Positions 33,626-42,956 of a stretch of DNA of 64,000 bases are shown piece after piece. The notes under the pieces were generated by a model, which was not told the DNA's origin, ran no database searches, and saw only the letters and a list, made by a program, of their open reading frames with translations. A program made the position numbers and the translations under genes. Source of the stretch: Planctomycetia bacterium (GTDB lineage: Bacteria > Planctomycetota > UBA1135 > GCA-002686595); contig SYGM01000167.1 in the NCBI GenBank assembly GCA_005799545.1, positions 18,661 to 82,660 on the forward strand. The letters are read 5' to 3'. The number at the start of each line of letters is the position of its first letter. Position 1 is the first letter of the stretch.

Positions 33626-36202
33626 ATGGGCCTGACTCCGCTGCCGATCGATGGCGTCCTGCCGCAGCTGCTCGCGCAGCTGCGGCAGCGTGAGGCCGTC
33701 GTCCTGCGTGCGCCGACGGGCGCCGGCAAGACCACGCGGGTTCCGCCGGCGATCCTGAGGGCGGGCCTGGCGGGAGACAAGCAGATCGTGATGCTCGAGC
33801 CCCGGCGCATCGCCGCACGCGCGGCCGCGCGGCGCATGGCGGAGGAAATGGGCGTCGAGCTGGGCGCCGAGGTCGGTTATCAAGTGCGATTCGAGCGTAA
33901 GGCCTCGCGCCGGACGCGCATTCTCGTGGTGACCGAGGGACTTCTGGTGCGGATGCTCCAGGACGACCCTTTTCTCGAGGATGTGGGCGTGGTCGTGTTT
34001 GATGAGTTCCACGAGCGCAGCCTGCATACCGACCTCGCTCTCGCCCTGACGCGTCGTGTGCAGGCCGATGCGCGCCCAGATCTCAAGCTGGTGGTGATGT
34101 CCGCCACGCTGGCAACGGAAGAGCTCTCGGCCTGGCTCGGGAACGCCCCGATCGTGGTGAGCGAGGGGCGGCTGTTCCCCGTCGACATCCAGTACAGCGA
34201 GACCGACAGCGAAGTGCCGCTGCCCGTGCAGGCGGCCGCCGGCGCGATGCGCGCGCTGCAGGCGACGCGCGGCGATGTGCTGGTTTTCCTGCCGGGCGTC
34301 GGCGAGATCATCCGCACTCATGAGGAGCTGGCTGCGCGCGCCGAGCGTGCCGGCGCGCAGATTCACGAGCTCTACGGCGATCTGGCACCTGCCGAACAGG
34401 ACGCCGTGCTGCGACCGGGCCCGCGCCGCAAGATCGTGCTTTCGACGAACGTTGCGGAGACTTCGGTGACGATCGAGGGCGTGTCGGCCGTGGTTGACAC
34501 GGGCCTTGCTCGCGTGCTGCGCTTCGATGTCGGCGTGGGGCTAGATCGTCTGGAGCTGGAGCGGATCTCACGCGCCTCCGCCGATCAGCGCGCCGGTCGC
34601 GCCGGCCGGACGCAGGCGGGTGTCTGCCTGCGGCTGTGGACCGAGCGCGCACAGCGCTCGCTTTCCGAGCAGGATGACCCGGAGCTGATGCGCGTCGATC
34701 TGTGCGCCAGCGTGCTGCAGCTGCTTTCGTTCGGCGAGCACGCCGTCTTCGGCTTTCCGTGGTTTCAGGCTCCGCAGCGCTCCAGTCTGGAGCGCGCGCT
34801 CCTGCTGCTGACCGGCATCGGCGCCGCGGAGTGGAAGCCGGGTGAGGAAACGGCCACGCTGACTGCGCTGGGTCGGGAACTGGCCCGCTTTCCGCTGCAT
34901 CCGCGTCTAGCGCGCCTGCTGCACGAAGGTCAGCGAGGCGGCGTGCTGCGGGAAGCTGCGCTGGTCGGTGCTCTGCTGTCGGAACGCGACCCCTTCGCGC
35001 GTGGTCCGCGCGGTCCGCGCGGATTGCGCCATGCGCAGCATCATTCCGACTGCGATGTATGGGACCGCGTGCTGGCGCTGGAGGCCTGGGAGGCGCACGG
35101 TCGCTCAGGCAGCGAGCTGGGTGAGCTCAACAAGGGGGCGGCGAACTTCGTACTGCGCGCGCGCGATGGGCTCGTGCGCGATTGCATGCGCATCTTCGGT
35201 GAGGAAGACACCCAAGCCGCCTCGGACAGCGAAGCCGAGCACGCGCTGCGCATGGCCCTGCTGGCGGCCTATCCCGATCGCGTCGTCGCGCGTCGTTCGG
35301 GCGATCGCGAGCGCGGGGTCATGGTCGGTGGTCGCGGCGTGCGTCTGTCTCCGACGAGCGCGGTGCAGGATGGCGATCTGTACCTCGCGGTGGAGCTCGA
35401 CGCAGGCCGGGCCGGCGAGCGCGCGGAGGCCGAAGTGCGCCTGGCGACGCGACTGGATCCCGCCTGGCTGGATCCCGCGCTGATGCACACGCGCGTCGAA
35501 TCCGGCTTCGATCCGCGCACGGAGCGCGTCGGCGCGTGGAAGCGACGCTACTTCCTGGATCTGCTGCTGGAGGAGTCGCAGGCTGCGCTGACGGGCGAAC
35601 TGGCGGCGAGTGCGCTTGCAGCGGCGGCGCGCCAGGATCCTGCGCGTGCGCTGCCGCTGACGGAATCCGATGTCGAGCAACTGATCGCGCGACTGCGCTG
35701 TCTGCGGGCATGGATCCCCCAGCTTGCCGTGCCGGAGATCACGGACTCGTGGATCCTGGAGGATCTGGAGAGCTACGCGGTCGGCAAGCGCTCGTTCGAG
35801 GATCTCAAGCGCGGCGATTTTGCGGGATATCTGCGCGGGCGTCTGGATTGGAAACTGCAACAGGCGCTCGATCGGGAGGCGCCCGCGCGGATCAGCGTGC
35901 CGACCGGCAGCGCGATCGCGCTGCAGTACGAGGCAGGCAAGGCACCCGTTCTGGCGGTGCGGATTCAGGAGGTCTTCGGTCTGGCTGAGACGCCACGCAT
36001 CGCGGGCGGACGCGTGAAGGTCCTGATGCACCTGCTCGCGCCCAACTACCGGCCGCAGCAGGTGACGGACGATCTGGCGAGCTTCTGGAAGTCGGCGTAC
36101 TTCGAGGTGCGCAAGGATCTGCGCGCGCGCTATCCCAAGCACTCCTGGCCCGAAGATCCGTGGAACGCACCGCCGGTGCGCAAGGGACGCAGCTCGAAGT
36201 AG
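33626..36202 (+). CDS. hrpB: ATP-dependent RNA helicase HrpB
   Basis: 858 aa, the normal HrpB length. DEAH-box motifs are visible: APTGAGKTT (Walker A), DEFHERSLHTD, SATLATEELS, LSTNVAETSVTIEGV and QRAGRAGR. The C-terminal half has the HrpB-specific domain with YLRGRLDWKLQQALDREAP and HSWPEDPW near the end. It unwinds RNA with ATP; the cellular role is not well defined, with mRNA processing suggested for some relatives. Start ATG 33626 lies 9 nt after TACAAC (33611-33616); a longer in-frame ORF upstream is antisense to the reductase and was rejected. Confidence 0.95.
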   Translation: MGLTPLPIDGVLPQLLAQLRQREAVVLRAPTGAGKTTRVPPAILRAGLAGDKQIVMLEPRRIAARAAARRMAEEMGVELGAEVGYQVRFERKASRRTRILVVTEGLLVRMLQDDPFLEDVGVVVFDEFHERSLHTDLALALTRRVQADARPDLKLVVMSATLATEELSAWLGNAPIVVSEGRLFPVDIQYSETDSEVPLPVQAAAGAMRALQATRGDVLVFLPGVGEIIRTHEELAARAERAGAQIHELYGDLAPAEQDAVLRPGPRRKIVLSTNVAETSVTIEGVSAVVDTGLARVLRFDVGVGLDRLELERISRASADQRAGRAGRTQAGVCLRLWTERAQRSLSEQDDPELMRVDLCASVLQLLSFGEHAVFGFPWFQAPQRSSLERALLLLTGIGAAEWKPGEETATLTALGRELARFPLHPRLARLLHEGQRGGVLREAALVGALLSERDPFARGPRGPRGLRHAQHHSDCDVWDRVLALEAWEAHGRSGSELGELNKGAANFVLRARDGLVRDCMRIFGEEDTQAASDSEAEHALRMALLAAYPDRVVARRSGDRERGVMVGGRGVRLSPTSAVQDGDLYLAVELDAGRAGERAEAEVRLATRLDPAWLDPALMHTRVESGFDPRTERVGAWKRRYFLDLLLEESQAALTGELAASALAAAARQDPARALPLTESDVEQLIARLRCLRAWIPQLAVPEITDSWILEDLESYAVGKRSFEDLKRGDFAGYLRGRLDWKLQQALDREAPARISVPTGSAIALQYEAGKAPVLAVRIQEVFGLAETPRIAGGRVKVLMHLLAPNYRPQQVTDDLASFWKSAYFEVRKDLRARYPKHSWPEDPWNAPPVRKGRSSK

Positions 36203-36211
36203 GCGCGCCGC

Positions 36212-36886
36212 TCAGCCCATGCAGCGGTTGAACCAGCCGCCGATGTCGGCGAGCTCCTCTTCGCAGACGCTGTGCTGCATGGGATAGGTGTGCCATTCGA
36301 CTTCACAGCCCAGCTGCGTCAACCGCTCGCGCAGATTCTGTCCGCGGCTGATCGGCACCATCGGATCCATCAGGCCGTGGGCCACGAAGCAGCGGATGCC
36401 GCGGTTCGCCGACTGCAGTTGAGCCTCCAGCGTGTCGCCGCAGACCAGATAGGTCGAGAGTGCGAGCACGCCGGCCAGCGGCTGCTCATGACGCAGGGCG
36501 ACATGCACCGCCATGGCACCGCCCTGCGAGAAGCCCGCCAGGAAGATGCGCTGGGAAGGAATGCCGCGGCCGATCTCGCGCGCGATCAGTGCCCGGATGC
36601 GCAGCGCGGAAGCGGCGATGCCCTGTTCGTCATGCCGCGTACGCAGGTCACCGTCGCGGATGTCATACCAGGCGGGCATCACGAAGCCGTTGTTAATGCT
36701 GACAGGCATGCGCGGGGCGTGCGGAAACACGAAGCGCACGGCATGGCGCTGCTCGATGCCCAGATGCGGGGGAACGGGCGCGAAGTCATGGCCGTCCGCG
36801 CCCAAGCCATGCATCCAGATGACCGACCATTGAGCGGCCTTCTCAGGTTCCAGTTCGACGCAGGGCAGCAGGGTGGCGGAGCTCAT
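36212..36886 (-). CDS. Carboxylesterase/lysophospholipase-like serine hydrolase
   Basis: 224 aa, alpha/beta-hydrolase of the carboxylesterase 2 (EstB, APT1-like) group. Visible: opening WSVIWMHGLGADGHDF (oxyanion region), nucleophile in LAGFSQGGAMA, acid in HGLMDPMVP and His in MQHSVCEEE, the expected triad. Cytoplasmic, no signal peptide from ATG 36886; the ORF extends upstream to 36925 but CACACT (36901-36896) lies 9 nt before the chosen ATG. Likely acts on short-chain esters or lysophospholipids; specificity is not shown by sequence. Confidence 0.9.
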   Translation of the reverse strand: MSSATLLPCVELEPEKAAQWSVIWMHGLGADGHDFAPVPPHLGIEQRHAVRFVFPHAPRMPVSINNGFVMPAWYDIRDGDLRTRHDEQGIAASALRIRALIAREIGRGIPSQRIFLAGFSQGGAMAVHVALRHEQPLAGVLALSTYLVCGDTLEAQLQSANRGIRCFVAHGLMDPMVPISRGQNLRERLTQLGCEVEWHTYPMQHSVCEEELADIGGWFNRCMG

Positions 36887-36987
36887 GGAGCGCGAAGTGT
36901 GGCGCGCGGGAAGCCCTCTGTCCATGCAGCGGAGTCGGGAGAAGCGTTCGTGACAGTCTCACGGCCGCGGTTAGAATGAGCCGCTTC

Positions 36988-38535
36988 ATGAACGGACCCG
37001 GAGACCAGCCGCAGGGGGACCTCCCGCCGCGCCGCAGCATCGGCTCGGACCTGCTGGGGGAATTTCCGATCCGCCTGCCGGAGCGCACCTTCGCGGTGTC
37101 CTGGATCCTCGGGATCAATCTGGCGGTGATGGCAGCGCTGGCTCTGCGCGGGGTGTCACTGCTCGATCCTTCGCTCGAAGATGTGCTGCGCAACGGCGGC
37201 AACCACGGGCCTTACGTGGCTCAGGGCGAGTGGTGGAGGCTGCTCACGAGCGCGTTCGTGCATGTCGGCCTGTTTCACCTCGCCTTCAACCTGTTCGCCA
37301 TGCACTCGCTGAGAGTCGTGGAAGGCATCTACGGCAGCGGGGCTTTCCTGCTGATCTATTTGTGCTCCGCGATCGGAGCGTCGATCCTGAGCATCCTGTG
37401 GAGGCCCGATGCGGTTTCGGCGGGCGCCTCGGGAGCCGTATTCGGCATGGCGGGCGCGCTGATCGCTTTCTTCCAGGCACACAAGGACACGATCCCCGAG
37501 TCGCTGTTCCGCCCGGTGATGCGAAACATGCTGTTCCTGCTGGGGCTCAACGTGCTGTTCGGCCTGCTGGTTCCAGGCATCGACAATGCCGCGCACTTCG
37601 GCGGACTGGCCTGCGGGTATGTCGCCGCGCGACTCTGCGACCGGGATCCGGAAGACAGCCCGCAGCTCACGCCCCGCCGCGCACAGCGCATTCTGCCGCT
37701 GATCGGAGCGCTGTTTGTCGCCGCGGCGCTGATCCCCTGGCGCGCCAGCGGGGCGGAGGATATTCAGCATGCGCTGGCGCAGGATGCCGCGCTGCGTTCG
37801 CTGCGGCGCGGACAGTGGGATGAGTGCATTCAGAGCGCGACGCAGTCCCTTGAGAAGGACGGATCCAACGCGCTCCTCTTCGCGATCCGCGCCGAAGCGC
37901 ATGTGCAGAAGCGCGAGTTCCAGGCCGCGCTCGCGGACCTCGACCGCGCACTGGCCATCGACAGTCAACTGTCGGACGCGCGCAAGGCGAGGATGTTCCT
38001 GCGCTGGCGCATGAATCGCACGCCGGAAGCCCTCGCCGATGCACAGGCGCTGGTGGAGCAGGGCGATCGCGACGGCAACTCACGCCAGGTGCGCGGCGAG
38101 CTGCTGCTGGCCCTCGGCGAGCATGCAAAGGCTGAAGAGGCCTTCCGCGAGCTCGCTCGCGGCGTTCAGGAGGAGCGCTCGCAGGCCGAGCTGTTCCTGT
38201 GGATCGCTTGCGGGCTGCAGGGCCGTCGTGCACCGGCGACCGAGCGCATTCGCGAATGGGTGCAGGGCCCGCGCTCGATCCAGGGCTCACCGCTCGAGGG
38301 CATGCTTGCGGCGCTCTACGCCGGCGAGGTCCCCGAATCCGAGTTGCTCGATGCCTTTGATCGCCGGGACACGGAGCGGGTCGAGCTGACGCGCCTGTTC
38401 TGGTTCCTCGGCGCGCGCCGCTGGGTGCTGGGCGACCGCGAGGGTGCCCGCCAGTACTTCGCGCGTGTCATCGAGCGCGGGACGAGCGAGGAAAGCACGT
38501 ATCTCCTCGCGCGCGACGGATTGACCAAGCTCTGA
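36988..38535 (+). CDS. Rhomboid intramembrane protease fused to TPR domain
   Basis: 515 aa. Rhomboid core of six membrane helices with catalytic S148 in GASGAVFG and H203 in DNAAHFGG; the L1-loop WWRLLTSAFVHVGLFHLAFN is typical. From residue 245 helical repeats start (DAALRSLRRGQWDECIQSAT, LFAIRAEAHVQKREFQAALA, LDRALAIDSQLSDARKARMF), i.e. TPR-like units, running to the C-terminus. It presumably cuts membrane-anchored proteins, with TPRs recognising partners. ATG 36988 lies 10 nt after TAGAAT (36972-36977); the ATG 36976 used by simple callers overlaps that hexamer. Confidence 0.85.
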   Translation: MNGPGDQPQGDLPPRRSIGSDLLGEFPIRLPERTFAVSWILGINLAVMAALALRGVSLLDPSLEDVLRNGGNHGPYVAQGEWWRLLTSAFVHVGLFHLAFNLFAMHSLRVVEGIYGSGAFLLIYLCSAIGASILSILWRPDAVSAGASGAVFGMAGALIAFFQAHKDTIPESLFRPVMRNMLFLLGLNVLFGLLVPGIDNAAHFGGLACGYVAARLCDRDPEDSPQLTPRRAQRILPLIGALFVAAALIPWRASGAEDIQHALAQDAALRSLRRGQWDECIQSATQSLEKDGSNALLFAIRAEAHVQKREFQAALADLDRALAIDSQLSDARKARMFLRWRMNRTPEALADAQALVEQGDRDGNSRQVRGELLLALGEHAKAEEAFRELARGVQEERSQAELFLWIACGLQGRRAPATERIREWVQGPRSIQGSPLEGMLAALYAGEVPESELLDAFDRRDTERVELTRLFWFLGARRWVLGDREGARQYFARVIERGTSEESTYLLARDGLTKL

Positions 38536-38561
38536 CTTCCCACTACTGTCTCGCCCCGCAC

Positions 38562-40640
38562 ATGGAGCACCTGCTGAAGGGACTGAACGAGGGGCAGCGT
38601 GCCGCCGTGCTCGCCACCGAAGGCCCGGTGCTTGTGCTCGCAGGTGCAGGGTCGGGAAAAACGCGCGTCATCACGCTGCGCACGGGGCATCTGCTGGAGC
38701 GTCGCGTCGCGCCCGAAAACATCCTGGCGATGACCTTCACCAAGAAGGCTGCAGGCGAGATGCGCGAGCGCATCGGTGCGCTCGTGGGCAAGGATCGCGC
38801 GGAGCTGCTGACGATCGGCACCTTCCACTCCTTCTGCGTCAAGCTGCTGCGCCACTACCACGAAGCGGCCGGATTGCCGCCCAACTTCACGATCTGCGAT
38901 GCCTCCGACCAGCTGAGCGCGGCGCGCGGGGCGCTGCGTGAGCTGCGCATCGGCGATGCCACGCTGCAGCCGGCGGCGCTGCAGGCGCGGATCTCGCTGC
39001 TCAAGAACAAGCTGGCCACGCCGGAGAGCGTGCTGGCGGGTGCTGGCGATGACCGCGACGAGCTGATCGGTCGCGCCTGGGCCAAGTACCAGGAGCATCT
39101 CGACCGCGCGCGGCTGGTTGACTTCGACGATCTGCTTCTGATGGCCTGCAGGCTGCTCAAGAAGGACGAGCGCGTCCGTCAGGAGCTGGAGCGCATCTTC
39201 CGCTATGTGATGGTGGATGAATACCAAGACACCAACGGACCGCAGTACGAGATCGTGCGGGCCATCGCCGGGCGTCACCAGAATCTGTGCGTTGTGGGCG
39301 ATGACGTCCAATCGATCTTTGGGTGGCGCGGCGCGGATGTCACCAAGATCCTCTCCTTTGAGAAGGACTTCCCCAAGGCCAAGGTCGTGCGGCTGGAAGT
39401 CAACTACCGCTCGACCGCGCCCATCCTGGAAGCCGCCAACCAGCTGATCGCGAACAATCCCAAGCGCCACGGCAAAGTGCTTCGCTCTGCGCAGGGCTCG
39501 GGCGAGCCGATTCGCTTCCTGCGCTCCGAGGATGAAGCCGGCGAGGCGGACTGGATTGCGCTCGACATCCTCGAGGGTGTGCGCAAGCGCATGTTCCATT
39601 ACATGGACTGTGCGATCCTGTTCCGCTCCAACACCCAGCCGCGCGTCTTTGAGCAGAGCTTTCGCACGCGCAACGTGCCCTACGTCCTAATCGGAGGCAT
39701 GAGCTTCTTCGATCGCAAGGAAGTGCGCGATGTGCTGGCGTATCTCAGGCTGGCGCAGAACCCGCTGGATGAGCCCTCGTTCCTGCGCGTGCTCAACTGT
39801 CCGCCGCGCGGCATCGGCAAGACCACCATCGAGAAGACGCTCGCCTTTGCCACCGAGCACGGCATCACCGTGCCGCAGGCCTTCGCACGCGCCAGCGAGA
39901 TCGGGGGACTCCCGCAGGCTGCGGTGGAGTCCGTGCACATCCTGCGCGACAAGCTGGCACGCTTCGGCAAGCAGGACCCGGGTCGTACGCTGGTGCACTG
40001 GATCCGTGAGCTGCTGGAGGCCGTCGACTATCGCTCCGAGGTCGACCGCGCATATCCCGATCCGAAGATGCGCGAAGACCGCTGGAATGCCGTGACCCAG
40101 GTGCTCGACATGGCCGAGAACCATGTGCGCCGGGGCAAGCAGCCCGGGCTGGCCTCGTTCCTCGAGGACCTGTCGCTTTCCGCCGAGGATGAGCGCGACG
40201 AGGGCGAGGGCCAGAAGAAGAACGCCGTGACTCTGATGACGGTGCACTCCTCCAAGGGCCTCGAGTTCCCGCGGGTCTATCTGGCGGGCGTAGAGGAGGG
40301 CATTCTGCCGCACCTGCGCTCCGTCGCCGAAGACACGGTCGAGGAAGAGCGCCGCCTGATGTATGTGGCCATCACGCGCGCGCAGAAGCACCTCACCGTC
40401 ACCTGGACCAAGTCACGCTCGAAGTACGGTACGCGCATCGAGAGCATGCCTTCGCGTTTCGTGTTCGAGATGCGTGGCGAGAAGCCTCCCAAGGGATGGC
40501 GCGCCGCCGGCATCGACGAGAAGGATGCCGAGCGCACGGAGCGCAGCGAAAAGGCCAAGGAGCGGAAGGCCAAGAACGAATCCAAGGCCGCTGCGAAGGC
40601 CACGACGCGCAAGCGCAAGCAGCGCCCTGCTGCCAGCTGA
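38562..40640 (+). CDS. uvrD: UvrD/PcrA-family superfamily-1 DNA helicase
   Basis: 692 aa. SF1A motifs occur in the normal order: QRAAV (Q motif), AGAGSGKTRVITLRTGHLL (Walker A), MTFTKKAAGEM (Ia), VDEYQDTN (II), VGDDVQSIFGWRGAD (III), LEVNYRST (IV), TVHSSKGLEFPRVYLAG (V) and EERRLMYVAITRAQKHL (VI). The C-terminal Lys/Arg/Glu-rich tail (KAKERKAKNESKAAAKATTR) is a common nonconserved region. It unwinds DNA 3'-5' in repair or replication restart. It could equally be called PcrA or Rep. TACTGT (38544-38549) lies 12 nt upstream of the ATG. Confidence 0.92.
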   Translation: MEHLLKGLNEGQRAAVLATEGPVLVLAGAGSGKTRVITLRTGHLLERRVAPENILAMTFTKKAAGEMRERIGALVGKDRAELLTIGTFHSFCVKLLRHYHEAAGLPPNFTICDASDQLSAARGALRELRIGDATLQPAALQARISLLKNKLATPESVLAGAGDDRDELIGRAWAKYQEHLDRARLVDFDDLLLMACRLLKKDERVRQELERIFRYVMVDEYQDTNGPQYEIVRAIAGRHQNLCVVGDDVQSIFGWRGADVTKILSFEKDFPKAKVVRLEVNYRSTAPILEAANQLIANNPKRHGKVLRSAQGSGEPIRFLRSEDEAGEADWIALDILEGVRKRMFHYMDCAILFRSNTQPRVFEQSFRTRNVPYVLIGGMSFFDRKEVRDVLAYLRLAQNPLDEPSFLRVLNCPPRGIGKTTIEKTLAFATEHGITVPQAFARASEIGGLPQAAVESVHILRDKLARFGKQDPGRTLVHWIRELLEAVDYRSEVDRAYPDPKMREDRWNAVTQVLDMAENHVRRGKQPGLASFLEDLSLSAEDERDEGEGQKKNAVTLMTVHSSKGLEFPRVYLAGVEEGILPHLRSVAEDTVEEERRLMYVAITRAQKHLTVTWTKSRSKYGTRIESMPSRFVFEMRGEKPPKGWRAAGIDEKDAERTERSEKAKERKAKNESKAAAKATTRKRKQRPAAS

Positions 40641-40652
40641 GCCGACGGCGAT

Positions 40653-41693
40653 CTAGCCCTGCTTGTCGTCGCCACCCTTGCGGCGCGAAGTTCGCAGGTG
40701 CGCTGCGCGCGCCCGCAGCTGTCCGCAGCCGCCATCGACATCCTGTCCCGCCGAACGCCGCAGCTTGGTGAGGATGCCGCGCGAGTGCAGATACCGCGCC
40801 ATCTCCCGTGCGCGCTCCAGGCCCGGGCGCCGCCACGGCATGCCCTCGACGCTGTTGTAGGGGATGAAGTTCATGACGGCATACTGCCCGCGCAGCAGCC
40901 GTTCGAGCGCCTCAAGCTCGTCGTCGCCGTCGTTGATGCCTTCGAGCAGGGTGTACTGGTACTGAATCGGATAACCGACTGTGCGTGAGTATTCCTGCGC
41001 GAGCGCCACCAGCTCCTCAGGCGCGATGCGCGGCGCTCTCGGCAGCAGCTCTTCGCGCAGCTGCGCCTTGGTGGTGTGCAGGGAAATCGCCAGCGCGGGT
41101 TTGACCGGTCCCTGCGGCAGGCGTTCGAAGACGCGCCGATCGCCCACGGTCGAGAAGACGAGGTTCTTGTGACCCAGTCCGCCCTCGGTGCCCAGCAGCG
41201 TGATCGCTGACATCACCTCATCGAGATTGTGGGCGGGTTCGCCCATTCCCATGAACACCACGCGGCGAACCCTGCGCATGCGGCGCGCCAAGGCGACCTG
41301 CGCCACGATCTCCATGTCTGTCAGCTGTCGGATCAGGCCCGACTTGCCGGTCATGCAGAACACGCAACCGACCGCACAACCCACCTGGGTCGAGACGCAC
41401 ACGCCATCGCGCAGGAGCAGCACGCTCTCGACTTCCTGACCATCCGCCAGCCGCACCAGCAGGCGCGCCGAGCCGTCTTCGCCGGGATGCTCGGAAATCA
41501 CGCTGGCTGCGCGGTTGAGTTCGGCCTGCAGCGCAGGCAGCTCGTCGCGCAGCGCGCCGGGAAAGCGCGCGTGGCCGCGCTCTGCGCTCTCATCGGGTGT
41601 TTTTCCGCGCACAAACGCTTCTACGAACAGGCGCTCCTGCTGGGTCTTGGCCCCCAGAGCCCGTAGTCGTTCCCGAAGCGCGGAGATGTGCAC
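40653..41693 (-). CDS. rlmN: Radical SAM 23S rRNA (adenine2503-C2)-methyltransferase
   Basis: 346 aa, GTG start. Radical SAM cluster ligands C106, C110 and C113 in CAVGCVFC; GMGEPAHNLDEV binds SAM; the second catalytic Cys C323 in DVDGGCGQLR is present and the first is probably among the N-terminal Cys (C99 or nearby). It methylates C2 of A2503 in 23S rRNA and A37 of some tRNAs. TAGAAT (41705-41700) lies 6 nt before the GTG. It converges on uvrD with a 12-nt gap and is followed upstream by the fluoride channel. Confidence 0.92.
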   Translation of the reverse strand: MHISALRERLRALGAKTQQERLFVEAFVRGKTPDESAERGHARFPGALRDELPALQAELNRAASVISEHPGEDGSARLLVRLADGQEVESVLLLRDGVCVSTQVGCAVGCVFCMTGKSGLIRQLTDMEIVAQVALARRMRRVRRVVFMGMGEPAHNLDEVMSAITLLGTEGGLGHKNLVFSTVGDRRVFERLPQGPVKPALAISLHTTKAQLREELLPRAPRIAPEELVALAQEYSRTVGYPIQYQYTLLEGINDGDDELEALERLLRGQYAVMNFIPYNSVEGMPWRRPGLERAREMARYLHSRGILTKLRRSAGQDVDGGCGQLRARAAHLRTSRRKGGDDKQG

Positions 41694-41702
41694 GCCTCGA
41701 TT

Positions 41703-42071
41703 CTATCCGTTGGTCGCGCGGCCGACCCAGAGGCCGAGCGCGCCGCTGATCCAGGCCCCGACCATGGTTCCGGCCACATAGAGTGCAGCACTGAGGCGCA
41801 GACCGCTGTTCCAGAGCGCCAAGGTCTCGTGGTTGAAAGCCGAGTAGGTCGTGAAGCCGCCGAGCACTCCCGTCACGAGCAGGAGTTTCAGTTCCGGCGT
41901 GCTTGCGACGCGCGCTGTCGGGCTGGCAAGCAGCCATCCGATGGCGAACGAGCCGATCAGATTGACCACCAGCGTGCCCCAGGGAAACGCATCGGGCAGC
42001 ATCCGGACCACCAGGAAACGCGCCACGGCTCCCAACGCTCCCCCCAGAGCCACGAGCGCGATCATCTTCAT
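41703..42071 (-). CDS. crcB: Fluoride channel FluC/CrcB
   Basis: 122 aa with four membrane helices. The conserved FluC motifs are visible: GGALGAVARF at the start, GTLVVNLIGSFAIG, and GVLGGFTTYSAFNHE that lines the double-barrelled fluoride pore. It exports F- as a dimer. The ATG lies inside a tandem 14-bp repeat (42067-42104). There is no fluoride riboswitch hairpin that I can see upstream. Confidence 0.9.
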   Translation of the reverse strand: MKMIALVALGGALGAVARFLVVRMLPDAFPWGTLVVNLIGSFAIGWLLASPTARVASTPELKLLLVTGVLGGFTTYSAFNHETLALWNSGLRLSAALYVAGTMVGAWISGALGLWVGRATNG

Positions 42072-42104
42072 CCGTGCGCCTTCATCCGTGCACCTTCATC
42101 AGTG
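42067..42104. repeat. Short tandem repeat of about 14 bp at the crcB start
   Basis: TTCATCCGTGCGCC and TTCATCCGTGCACC are adjacent (42067-42080, 42081-42094), followed by partial TTCATCAGTG. The first copy contains the crcB start codon (CAT on the plus strand) and the third overlaps the end of the L,D-transpeptidase gene. Confidence 0.8.
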
Positions 42105-42935
42105 AGTCAGCGCAACGCTGGTGCCTTCGAGCGCCAGATGGAACACGCGATCGATGTCGGGCTGCAGCATGCGCACGCAGCCGTGCGAGGCGGGCTTCTG
42201 GATCCAGTTGGCGCTGGGCTCGCCGGTGTAGCCGTGGAAGCCGATCCCGCTCTTGCCGATGCCATCCGAGGACAGCGCGATCCAGTAGCCGCCGAGGATG
42301 TTCTCGGGATCTCCGGCGGGAATGACCTTCCTGGTCTCGGGGTGCGTCCAGACCGGGTTCAGCACGCGCTTCTCGATTCTTGTGGCACCAGCCGGCGTGG
42401 GGGACTTCTCCGCGCCGAGCCCCACAGGCATCGTCGCCATGAGGAGCTCGCCGCCGCCCGGAGCCTTGCGCCAGACGAACATGCGGAAGAGATCGCGGCG
42501 CACTTCGATGCGCAGACTGCGGTCTGACAGGTCAATCAGCTTGAGCTTCTGACCGACACGCAGCTTGCGCTCGTCGAAGCCGGCGTTGAGGTAGCCCAGC
42601 ATTCCCGCGCCGATGCGGTGCGCAGCGGCGATCTTCGAGGGCAAATCACCCTTCTGGACGACATGAGTAACGATGCCCAGTTGCTCCGCGCCGGGGATGG
42701 CTTCGGGACTGAAGTACGCGCGGCGGCACCAGGGTTCCAGCGTGTCCGCCAGCAGCACCGCGCGACGCGGGTCGCTCTCCAGCAGTTTTGTGAGTTCTCC
42801 GCTGCCCTGCCGGACCAGCGCCGGGATCGCGGCCTTGTCGCGCGCGGCCTCGTCAAAGCGCTGCTGAAGGCTTTGCGCGGAAGCAGCGAGTGTGAGGAAC
42901 GGCACGCAGACCAGAAGCAGCAAGGCACGCAGCAT
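42099..42935 (-). CDS. Exported LysM-containing L,D-transpeptidase (YkuD)
   Basis: 278 aa. Signal peptide MLRALLLLVCVPFLTLAASA. Residues 90-130 form a LysM-like unit (THVVQKGDLPSKIAAAHRIG). The C-terminal ~115 residues are a YkuD catalytic domain, with SHGCVRML holding the nucleophilic Cys and HGY the His. It makes 3-3 cross-links or attaches proteins in peptidoglycan. Planctomycetes do have peptidoglycan, so the presence is informative. TAGGCT (42950-42945) lies 9 nt before the ATG. Confidence 0.9.
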   Translation of the reverse strand: MLRALLLLVCVPFLTLAASAQSLQQRFDEAARDKAAIPALVRQGSGELTKLLESDPRRAVLLADTLEPWCRRAYFSPEAIPGAEQLGIVTHVVQKGDLPSKIAAAHRIGAGMLGYLNAGFDERKLRVGQKLKLIDLSDRSLRIEVRRDLFRMFVWRKAPGGGELLMATMPVGLGAEKSPTPAGATRIEKRVLNPVWTHPETRKVIPAGDPENILGGYWIALSSDGIGKSGIGFHGYTGEPSANWIQKPASHGCVRMLQPDIDRVFHLALEGTSVALTH

Positions 42936-42944
42936 GGGGCTGCG

Positions 42945-42950
42945 AGCCTA
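42945..42950 (-). promoter_or_regulatory. -10-like hexamer TAGGCT of the L,D-transpeptidase gene
   Basis: It lies 9 nt before the ATG at 42935; no ribosome-binding site lies in between. Confidence 0.45.
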
Positions 42951-42956
42951 GAGGCC

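Noticed and set aside
42067-42104. CRISPR-like array
   Set aside because: The units are adjacent with no spacers and only 14 bp long.
42072-42110. Fluoride riboswitch before crcB
   Set aside because: No recognisable conserved fluoride aptamer is visible and the region overlaps the end of the L,D-transpeptidase gene.
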